A program made the position numbers and the translations under genes. Shown here piece after piece: positions 58,362 to 64,000 of a stretch of DNA of 64,000 nt. Position 1 is the first letter of the stretch; every line of letters starts with the position of its first letter. This stretch comes from a virus. The notes under the pieces were generated by a model. That model searched no databases and had not been told where the DNA came from. It was given only the letters and a program-made list of their open reading frames with translations. Where the stretch lies: IMG/VR virus record IMGVR_UViG_3300043411_001114, positions 48,367 to 112,366 of that record. One strand, written 5' to 3'.

Positions 58362-58931
58362 TTGAAGATCGGCTCATTATTCACTGGTGCGGGAGGGCTG
58401 GATATGGCCGTCTCTGCCGCCTTCGGCGGAAATGTCGTCTGGCACTGTGAGGTGGAAAAAAGCGTCAATAAGTTGCTGGAGCACCGCTTCCCTGAAGTCC
58501 CTAATCTGGGAGACGTCAGTCAGGTCGACTGGAACTCAGTCGAGAGGGTGGATGTCCTTTGTGGGGGATTCCCCTGCCAAGATGTTTCCAGCGCGGGGAA
58601 AAGAGCGGGAATAGTTCCGGGAACCCGTTCTGGTCTGTGGACAATGTTCGCCAGCGCTATTGAGGTCATCCGGCCCCGTCATGTCATCATCGAAAATGTG
58701 AGAGGAATCTTGAGTGCTAAAGCCCATCGCAGTGTGGAATCCGGAGAAGGAGATTTGGGAGAAGGAGAATCCCTCATCCTCAAAGCAATGGGTGCTGTTC
58801 TCGGCGACCTTTCCGACCTCGGGTATGATGCGCGGTGGAAAACTGTTTCCGCTGCCTCAGTCGGTGCCCCCCACCGCAGAGACCGAGTCTTCATCCACGC
58901 CTATCCCCGAAGAGTGTTTTCACACACCTGA
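58362..58931 (+). CDS. C5 cytosine DNA methyltransferase, catalytic part
   Basis: The 189-residue product holds motifs I (IGSLFTGAGGLDMAV), IV with the catalytic Cys (GGFPCQDVSSAGKRAGIV), VI (HVIIENVRGIL) and VIII (VGAPHRRDRVFIHAY). It ends shortly after motif VIII, while motifs IX and X lie in frames further on. Its last 218 bases overlap the next frame. A +1 shift at CCCC near 58910 would fuse it to that frame. TTG start. Methylation would protect phage DNA from host restriction. Confidence 0.82.
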   Translation: MKIGSLFTGAGGLDMAVSAAFGGNVVWHCEVEKSVNKLLEHRFPEVPNLGDVSQVDWNSVERVDVLCGGFPCQDVSSAGKRAGIVPGTRSGLWTMFASAIEVIRPRHVIIENVRGILSAKAHRSVESGEGDLGEGESLILKAMGAVLGDLSDLGYDARWKTVSAASVGAPHRRDRVFIHAYPRRVFSHT

Positions 58932-59289
58932 CACCGCTCCTGACGCACCGAACAAAGGATCGAATACCAGGAGCAAGCCTGCCGGACTGGGCAACCGGGT
59001 CAAGGAACTGGGTGAATCGTTGATGCTCACCCCGAACGCCAGTGACTACCAAGGTCAGCCTGGTCGGCCTTCCCGAGACAGACATCAGTCGTCAGTCGGC
59101 GATCAGGTCGTGGCACCGCTGCGCACACCTCAGGCGGCGGTGACCGAACCGAAGCGCGGCATTAAGTTGGAAGGCCGCACCCCCTCCGATCCCCAGGTCG
59201 GTTTGGCTGATCAGGTGGCGGTTCTTGGCGAGCAAGCAAGAGAGCCATTGTGCAGTTGCTCTTGTGCTCGTCACGGGGTGGAGAATTGA
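58714..59289 (+). CDS. Methyltransferase middle frame (overprinted on the catalytic frame)
   Basis: The frame starts at GTG with AGAGGAA seven bases upstream and runs in +1 relative to the catalytic frame for 218 bases. It encodes VWNPEKEIWEKENPSSSK, FSATFPTSGMMRGGKLFPLP and ESSSTPIPEE, which resemble the conserved WPxSGMTRxG...LP segment of phage C5 methyltransferase target-recognition regions, then LMLTPNASDYQ and PLRTPQAA repeats. So the same DNA seems to encode motif VIII in one frame and this segment in another. It ends just before the third frame. Confidence 0.65.
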   Translation: MLKPIAVWNPEKEIWEKENPSSSKQWVLFSATFPTSGMMRGGKLFPLPQSVPPTAETESSSTPIPEECFHTPDTAPDAPNKGSNTRSKPAGLGNRVKELGESLMLTPNASDYQGQPGRPSRDRHQSSVGDQVVAPLRTPQAAVTEPKRGIKLEGRTPSDPQVGLADQVAVLGEQAREPLCSCSCARHGVEN

Positions 59290-59291
59290 AG

Positions 59292-60614
59292 GTGAAGTTG
59301 CTCCCCACGCCTCGTGTCAGTGACAGTAAGGGTGTGGACAACGAAACCGAATGGGCACGCCATTCGCCCGGCCTGGCCGCCATGTCGTTCCACCTCCGCA
59401 GCGATGACGATCAGGCCGGACGCGACGACGAGAAGCTGTTCTCCACCCCGCAGGCACGCGACTGGAAGGGTGTGCCCGGCGACACCTACAACTCGCACAA
59501 CCTGGCCCGCGATATCAGCAGGCTGGTGGCTGAGGAGCCGGATGTCCTGCTGCTGCCCGCGCCTCGTGCCATACGCGGCGGGTCAGCCACCGAGACTCTC
59601 AATCTTCTCCAGCCAATCCCGGAGCAGACCGAGAAGCTGCCGATGCTCCCCACGCCTCGTGCCATACGCGGCGGGTCAGCCACCGAGACTCTCAATCTTC
59701 TCCAGCCAATCCCGGAGCAGACCGAGAAGCTGCCGATGCTCCCCACCCCGACCGCCGAGGAGGCCCTGACCCTCTTCCCTACCCCAGGCGCGTCTGACGG
59801 CAACGGCGGCAAGTCACCGAAGGACCTGAGTGCGACGACCAGGGCATCCGGCGCGAAGCGCCAGGTCTGCCTGCCCGAGGCGGTCAAGCTGCTGCCCACC
59901 CCACAGTCGCGTGACGCTACCGGCGGGAAACCTGCCGCTGTGGAGCGTGGCCGGGGCTACGGTGCGAACATGAATGATGTGGCGGCAGCCGGTCTGTTCG
60001 ACCAGGGCGGCGACGATCCACTGCTCCCCACCCCGATGGCCAAAGAGATCGGACTCTCGCCTGAGCAGTTTGACTCGTGGGCTGACAGGCTCAAGGGCAA
60101 GGGTTACAACGGCAACGGTCGGGGTAAGTCACTGGCCGTAGAGGTGCAACGCTTTAAACTGACAGACGCTGTACTGGACAAAGACTTGGGAGAGAACGTG
60201 GACGATATCTTGCCGACCCCGAAGACGCATCAGCTCGGCGACTGCCCGTCCGAGCGGGAGCGCAACAGCCCTGACTTGGCGGCGGTGACCCACCACTTCC
60301 CCGTCGAGGAGCAGCCGCAGGCCATTCCGGTTTTGTGGGGGAAGTACGATCCTGCGGTTCGTCGCTGGGAAAAACTCACCCGTCCGGCTCCGATTCCGAC
60401 TGAACCTAACAAGAACGGTAACCCGAGGTTGGCGGCACCCTTTTCTGAATGGATGATGGGGTGGCCGGAAGGATGGGTGACAGACCCGGAGATCGGGTTG
60501 CCCAGGACCGCTCAGCTTAAAATCATCGGTAATGGCGTCTGCCCTCAGCAGGCGTATTCGGCAATCACCGAACTCCTGTCGATTCATGCCTCAGAGGAAA
60601 AGATGATCCAATGA
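59292..60614 (+). CDS. Methyltransferase C-terminal frame with LLPTP repeats
   Basis: GTG 59292 follows GGAG. The product (440 aa) consists of repeats beginning KLLPTPRVSD, LFSTPQARD, MLPTP, LLPTPQSRD, LLPTPMAKE and ILPTPKTH, then WGKYDPAVRRWEKLTRPAPI, FSEWMMGWPEGWVTD and IIGNGVCPQQAYSAI (motif X). That is the usual C-terminal half of actinophage C5 methyltransferases. Motif IX/X must combine with the catalytic frame, so three polypeptides or frameshifting must make the enzyme. It contains an exact tandem 93-base duplication. Confidence 0.75.
   Translation: MKLLPTPRVSDSKGVDNETEWARHSPGLAAMSFHLRSDDDQAGRDDEKLFSTPQARDWKGVPGDTYNSHNLARDISRLVAEEPDVLLLPAPRAIRGGSATETLNLLQPIPEQTEKLPMLPTPRAIRGGSATETLNLLQPIPEQTEKLPMLPTPTAEEALTLFPTPGASDGNGGKSPKDLSATTRASGAKRQVCLPEAVKLLPTPQSRDATGGKPAAVERGRGYGANMNDVAAAGLFDQGGDDPLLPTPMAKEIGLSPEQFDSWADRLKGKGYNGNGRGKSLAVEVQRFKLTDAVLDKDLGENVDDILPTPKTHQLGDCPSERERNSPDLAAVTHHFPVEEQPQAIPVLWGKYDPAVRRWEKLTRPAPIPTEPNKNGNPRLAAPFSEWMMGWPEGWVTDPEIGLPRTAQLKIIGNGVCPQQAYSAITELLSIHASEEKMIQ
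59561..59745 (+). repeat. Tandem 93-bp duplication in the methyltransferase gene
   Basis: Two directly adjacent 93-base units (59561-59653 and from 59654) look identical by eye and add 31 residues (from PRAIRGGSATETLNLL to KLPMLPT). The perfect match indicates a recent event and the length keeps the frame. Confidence 0.85.
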
Positions 60615-60913
60615 CTCAAGCCCGCGCCCGACGCACCGACCCCGTCACCTCACACCAGGCGGCGGCCAGCATCGACGGGGAGCGGATCAGGCTCAGCCAG
60701 CATGCGGTGCTGCGTCATTTTCGTCGCCACGGCCCGATGACCGACACCGAGCTGATCGAGGGCTACGACGGCAAGATTCCGCAGACCGACAGCGGTCTGC
60801 GCACCCGCCGTAGTGAGCTGGTGAAGAAGGGCCTGCTGGTCGACACCGGCCGCCGTGAACTGCTCGACACCGGCCGCTCCTCCAAGGTGTGGGGATTGCC
60901 ACCCAAGAAGTGA
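60611..60913 (+). CDS. Winged-helix DNA-binding protein (100 aa)
   Basis: ATGA overlap with the methyltransferase. The product has a wHTH-like pattern (LSQHAVLRHFRRHGPMTDTE, LRTRRSELVKKGLLVDTGRR) with the basic TRRSELVKKG recognition helix. A regulator linked to the methyltransferase is plausible. Confidence 0.65.
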   Translation: MTQARARRTDPVTSHQAAASIDGERIRLSQHAVLRHFRRHGPMTDTELIEGYDGKIPQTDSGLRTRRSELVKKGLLVDTGRRELLDTGRSSKVWGLPPKK

Positions 60914-60947
60914 CCTGCCCGACACCCCTGTTCCGCTTCAAATAGGG

Positions 60948-61067
60948 GTGAGGCCCGGACTCTGGACTGCCGTTCTTGCGGTGACGATCGTGACCGCTCT
61001 GGTCATGTATGTCATGTTCGGTGGAACCCTCATGCTGCCGCCCTGCATCGGCCCCTGCGGTTTGTGA
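60948..61067 (+). CDS. Tiny membrane protein (39 aa)
   Basis: GTG start after AATAGGG. One hydrophobic segment (TAVLAVTIVTALVMYVMFGG) and a short Cys-containing tail (PPCIGPCGL). Function unknown. Confidence 0.45.
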   Translation: MRPGLWTAVLAVTIVTALVMYVMFGGTLMLPPCIGPCGL

Positions 61068-61070
61068 CCA

Positions 61071-61135
61071 AACCCCTCACTGTAAACCTTCGCCTCTTGA
61101 TTCTGAAGAGTTGAAGGCCACCAATGTGAGGGGTT
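61071..61135 (+). promoter_or_regulatory. Leader hairpin that covers the Shine-Dalgarno of the glycosidase-like gene
   Basis: AACCCCTCAC (61071-61080) pairs perfectly with GTGAGGGGTT (61126-61135). Two inner helices, CCTTC/GAAGG (61087-61091/61113-61117) and CTCTT/AAGAG (61094-61098/61106-61110), complete a nested structure with loop GATTCTG. GAGGGG in the last arm is the only ribosome site for the ATG at 61141, so the fold would block translation. Confidence 0.72.
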
Positions 61136-61140
61136 AATCC

Positions 61141-62046
61141 ATGCCGGTATCGGCTACAGCGGCCCGCGTCAGCGCCGCAGTTCCCAACGCTTTGTCTCTC
61201 GACCAGAATGGGATCAATCAGGTCATCGCCGGTGCCAAGGCGGTGAACATCAACCACCTGACGATCACCGTGCCCTGGAACGCGGTACAGACCTCGTCGA
61301 CGTTCTGGAACTTCACCGCCACCGACCGGGCGGTCAACTCGGCCACCAACGCCGGTATGGGGGTCACGATCATCCTCGACGGACCCCGGCCCTCCTGGTC
61401 GAAGAATCCGCTCGATCCGGTCCAGTTCGCCAATTTCGCCACCAACATCGCCTCCCGGTACCGCAAGGTCACCGAGTTTCAGGTCTGGAACTATCCGAAC
61501 ATCTCCGACTACTGGCCACCGGCCCCCGACGGCCCGGAGTACACCGCCCTGCTCAAGGCCGTATATCCGGCCCTGAAGAAGGTCAATCCGTCCATCAAGG
61601 TGATCTTCGGCCTACTGCAGGCCGCCGTGCCCAGCAAGGCCCGCGCGGTGGTGAGTAAGGTCGGCCGAGGGTCGACCGTCCGGACTTCGGCCCCCACCGA
61701 ACTCTCGCCGGTCCAGTTCCTCACCGCCTGCTACACCGCCGGTGCGAAGTCGTACTTCGACATCATGGCCTACGCGCCGCTCTCGCTGAGTGTGGTGCAG
61801 TTGTCCACCCGGGCACCGGCCCCGTCGGGGAACTCGATCAAGCAGGCCGATGACCTCCGGGCTTTGATGTCCCAGCGCGGCGACTCGGCCAAGAAGGTCT
61901 ACTGGACCTTCGGCTACGACACCGACACCAATAAGTTCACCCAACTTCAGCAGTCCCTCTACCTCGACACCATGCGCTGGCTGGCCGAGACCCGCAAGGA
62001 CCACGTCACCGGCCTGAACATCTACACCTACCGCGACGAGAACTGA
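61141..62046 (+). CDS. Glycoside-hydrolase-like TIM-barrel protein without the acid/base Glu
   Basis: The 301-residue product follows a GH-A clan barrel: INHLTITVPWNAVQTSSTFW, GVTIILDGPRPSW, FQVWNYPNISDYWPPAPDGP, YPALKKVNPSIKVIFGLL, FDIMAYAPLS and VTGLNIYTYRDE. In active relatives the strand-4 motif is WNEPN, with Glu as acid/base; here it is WNYPN. It may bind rather than cut glycans, for example on the virion or cell wall. Translation is probably controlled by the leader hairpin. Esterase gene follows ten bases later. Confidence 0.65.
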   Translation: MPVSATAARVSAAVPNALSLDQNGINQVIAGAKAVNINHLTITVPWNAVQTSSTFWNFTATDRAVNSATNAGMGVTIILDGPRPSWSKNPLDPVQFANFATNIASRYRKVTEFQVWNYPNISDYWPPAPDGPEYTALLKAVYPALKKVNPSIKVIFGLLQAAVPSKARAVVSKVGRGSTVRTSAPTELSPVQFLTACYTAGAKSYFDIMAYAPLSLSVVQLSTRAPAPSGNSIKQADDLRALMSQRGDSAKKVYWTFGYDTDTNKFTQLQQSLYLDTMRWLAETRKDHVTGLNIYTYRDEN

Positions 62047-62056
62047 GGATAACCGG

Positions 62057-63322
62057 ATGCCCAAGCACGGACTCACCACCAGCAGCAACTCCAACAAGAC
62101 CGCCCGGGCGACCGTCGCCCGGTGGAACGACAAGGTCAAGCGCCACACCCTTTACACGGTGTGCGGCACCAGCCAGGACGGCTGGGGGCTGATGACCCGG
62201 CCCACCGACTCGAATGGCCTCAACGCGCTGCTGGCCCTGGCCCGGACCCTGACCGGCAACAACTCGCTGCAGTTGAGCGACCTCCCGTCCACCGGCGAGT
62301 ACACCCCGGTGTGGGCCTCCTCGTTCGACACCGCCACCGCGCGCCAGGTGAACTCCAGCCTGTACAACTGGGTGCCGATCAGCTACCCGGCCGGTGGCCC
62401 GGGGGTCAACGGCGGACTGGAGAACAACTGGCAGCCGACCGGGTTGTCGATGGCGGCCTCGGTCAAGATGGGTGTCGATGAGTTGACCCGTCAGATCAAG
62501 GCGACCCCGGGTACCTTCGCCCTGATCGGCATGAGCCAGGGTTCGGTGGTGATCAGCCAGGTCCTTAAATCGCTGCTCCCCGGCGGCGCGCTGGCCAGCC
62601 GCTACAAAGACTGCATCGCAGGGGTCGCGTTCGGCAACCCGTGCCGGGCAATCGGGGCCTCCTTCCCGGGCGGCACCCCCGCCTTCGGTGGTGGCGTGTT
62701 GACCTTCCCCAACCCGGCCGAGCCGATCACTGGCGGCCTGAACGGGGTCAAGACCCCGAACTGGTGGTGGGAGATGTCGCTGACCGGAGACTTCTTCTCC
62801 TCGGCCCCGATGCACACCGCCGCCGGGCCGATCCTCACCCCGGCCGTCCAGGCCCTGTTCCGTTTCCCGGGCGGGATGGCGCTGGACGCCAACAGTCTGG
62901 TCGTGATCCTCGGCCTGCTCACCGGTGCCGGGGCCTCGCTGCCGTTGCTGCTGGCCTCCCTGGTGCGGACCGGTTTCTTCAACGCCTCCACGATCTCCAG
63001 CTTCATGGGCGGCGGCGAGGCGAAGGGTCTGCTCTCGATGCTGGCCCAGAAGCAGAAGCAGTCAGCCTCCTCCATCCTCTCGCAGTGGATTTACGACCAG
63101 ATCGGGGCGCTGAACCTCGGTGCCAGCCTGGCCACCGGTGCCCCGGTGATCACCCCGAGCAACACCTACCCGAACGCGAACCCGCACATCCGGTACGGGC
63201 TGGATAAGCCGCCGACCCTGCCGGTCTGGTCGGGCCTGACCGGCCTCAACGGAAACTCGACCTTCGTCGACGTCGCGGTCGCCTACCTCAATCGTCGGGC
63301 GGTCGAGGTCGCGCCCCGGTAA
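62057..63322 (+). CDS. Cutinase/LysB-like serine esterase
   Basis: The 421-residue product has a serine-esterase nucleophile elbow (FALIGMSQGSVVISQVLKSL) and FGNPCRAIGASFPGG, the layout of cutinase-like and LysB-like enzymes. A hydrophobic insert is seen around residues 290-310 (LVVILGLLTGAGASLPLLLA). It is a second potential cell-wall lipid esterase besides LysB and is paired with the glycosidase-like gene, so the two may be virion-associated proteins acting on the host envelope. A terminator follows. Confidence 0.72.
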   Translation: MPKHGLTTSSNSNKTARATVARWNDKVKRHTLYTVCGTSQDGWGLMTRPTDSNGLNALLALARTLTGNNSLQLSDLPSTGEYTPVWASSFDTATARQVNSSLYNWVPISYPAGGPGVNGGLENNWQPTGLSMAASVKMGVDELTRQIKATPGTFALIGMSQGSVVISQVLKSLLPGGALASRYKDCIAGVAFGNPCRAIGASFPGGTPAFGGGVLTFPNPAEPITGGLNGVKTPNWWWEMSLTGDFFSSAPMHTAAGPILTPAVQALFRFPGGMALDANSLVVILGLLTGAGASLPLLLASLVRTGFFNASTISSFMGGGEAKGLLSMLAQKQKQSASSILSQWIYDQIGALNLGASLATGAPVITPSNTYPNANPHIRYGLDKPPTLPVWSGLTGLNGNSTFVDVAVAYLNRRAVEVAPR

Positions 63323-63342
63323 CTGAACAGCGTCACATCGAC

Positions 63343-63383
63343 AAAGACCCTGCCGACACACCGGTGGGGTCTTTGTTTTTCTC
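63343..63383 (+). terminator. Rho-independent terminator
   Basis: AAAGACCC and GGGTCTTT form a perfect 8-bp stem around a 16-base loop and are followed by GTTTTTCTC. Confidence 0.85.
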
Positions 63384-63521
63384 TATAGTCGATCTATAAT
63401 CAGAGGTACCAAATCTTCCGACCGCCCCGGGTGCATCGTCCTCGGGGCGGACGGTTGTGAGGAGTATCACCTGCCAATTCGTGTCCGAATGGTATCAATG
63501 ACTAACAGGAGGAAAATCTCG
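63373..63521 (+). promoter_or_regulatory. Promoter and folded leader before a small membrane operon
   Basis: TTGTTT (63373-63378), a 16-base spacer with CTATAG, and TATAAT (63395-63400) overlap the terminator tail. The 120-base leader holds a strong hairpin (CCG-A-CCGCCCCG against CGGGGCGG-A-CGG, 63418-63454), then AGGAGG nine bases before ATG 63522. Confidence 0.7.
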
Positions 63522-63704
63522 ATGACTATGACCGAACGGCTGCGGCTGATGGCTTTCGGACTCTTCGGCTGGTCGGCGACCCTGTTCACCGCCTACGGTT
63601 CCTCCGATCCCCTCATCGTCCCGGCCTCGGCCGCGCAGGCCGGTCTGATGGCCGCCTGCTTCGGTGCCGCGCTCCTCCCGGGAAGGATGGCCCGGTTCTC
63701 GTGA
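63522..63704 (+). CDS. Small membrane protein (60 aa)
   Basis: The start is fixed by AGGAGG at 63508-63513. Two hydrophobic segments (LMAFGLFGWSATLFTAYGS and AAQAGLMAACFGAALLPG) flank a short loop. First of three overlapping membrane genes. Confidence 0.6.
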   Translation: MTMTERLRLMAFGLFGWSATLFTAYGSSDPLIVPASAAQAGLMAACFGAALLPGRMARFS

Positions 63705-63781
63705 CGGAATTTCTGGTGTGGATGATGGCAACCGGGGCCTTCCTGGTCGGCGCATTCTGGATCGTGAGCGGCAGATGGTGA
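63701..63781 (+). CDS. Tiny membrane peptide (26 aa)
   Basis: GTGA overlaps join it to both neighbours. The product is one helix (FLVWMMATGAFLVGAFWIV). Only position supports it as a gene. Confidence 0.42.
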   Translation: MTEFLVWMMATGAFLVGAFWIVSGRW

Positions 63782-63948
63782 GGGCCATCGGTTCGGCGGC
63801 GACGGTGATCACCGTCCTGGCCGGGTGGTTTCTCATGCTGCTCTGGATGGTGCTCTCGGTGTCCCAGATGGCCGTAGAGAGGACGGCGATCCCCGCCGTG
63901 TCCTGTCTCTCTGATTCCCAGGAGCCTGGCTGTGAGCCGCCGCTCTGA
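63778..63948 (+). CDS. Small membrane protein (56 aa)
   Basis: GTG overlapping the previous stop; one helix (TVITVLAGWFLMLLWMVLSV) and a Cys-containing polar tail (SCLSDSQEPGCEPPL). Function unknown. Confidence 0.52.
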   Translation: MRAIGSAATVITVLAGWFLMLLWMVLSVSQMAVERTAIPAVSCLSDSQEPGCEPPL

Positions 63949-64000
63949 CGTCTTCGGCAATCTGCACACCGCCACCGATCATCGGGGCTGGACGGTGCTG
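63932..64000 (+). CDS. Partial gene at the right edge
   Basis: A GTG after AGGAGCC opens a frame (VSRRSDVFGNLHTATDHRGW) that runs off the window. It overlaps the preceding gene by 17 bases. Too short to assign. Confidence 0.45.
   Translation, partial: MSRRSDVFGNLHTATDHRGWTVL

Overview
The window is part of the genome of a large, double-stranded DNA, contractile-tailed bacteriophage of an actinobacterium. The evidence is high GC with strong third-position bias, nearly all genes on one strand with GTGA/ATGA overlaps, a baseplate J-like protein, a large terminase, and a lysis cassette with a LysB-type esterase. LysB esterases attack mycolic-acid esters, so the host is probably a mycolate-bearing genus (Mycobacterium, Gordonia, Rhodococcus, Tsukamurella or a relative). 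All names rest on motifs read by eye; no database search was run. Both window edges cut genes.

Layout. 1-7 kb: end of the structural operon (baseplate J end, an intein-bearing baseplate-associated protein, a 1263-residue tail protein with LysM-like and carbohydrate-binding-like parts). 7-9 kb: small genes and a metallophosphoesterase. 9-12.9 kb: the only reverse-strand island, a Rha/KilAC-type regulator and a SNF2-like helicase carrying an intein in its Walker A loop, followed by 450 bp of folded non-coding DNA. 13.4-31.5 kb: replication and recombination (MerR-like protein, PLP-fold pseudoenzyme, Sm-like protein, helicase loader, DnaB-like helicase, primase, J-domain protein, possible ssDNA-binding protein, DNA polymerase III alpha broken in two, RecA-like recombinase, HNH and PD-(D/E)XK nucleases). 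31.5-41 kb: a sigma-like HTH protein, a 1080-residue collagen-like/Calx-beta protein and many small genes. 41-50 kb: two glycosyltransferases, a structural protein, endolysin, holin, LysB interrupted by an HNH element, and terminase. 50-58 kb: small genes, many with their own near-identical promoter. 58-64 kb: a C5 DNA methyltransferase in three overlapping frames, a glycosidase-like protein, a second esterase and tiny membrane proteins.

Three themes stand out. First, homing elements: two inteins (one with the Trp-Cys-Thr signature of class 3), a polymerase gene split at its catalytic aspartates by a Hint-like tail plus a free-standing endonuclease, and a LysB gene whose 5' end was displaced onto an HNH endonuclease and apparently replaced by a differently coded copy. 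Second, a dispersed promoter family (consensus about TRTAGCYATGCTAYAATTAA) in two forms: one with a CACCACC-rich leader and strong Shine-Dalgarno, the other placing ATG/GTG 6-7 bases after the -10 box, which implies leaderless mRNAs. Third, enzymes that look catalytically dead: an aminotransferase-fold protein without the PLP lysine and a glycosidase-like protein with Tyr in place of the acid/base Glu.
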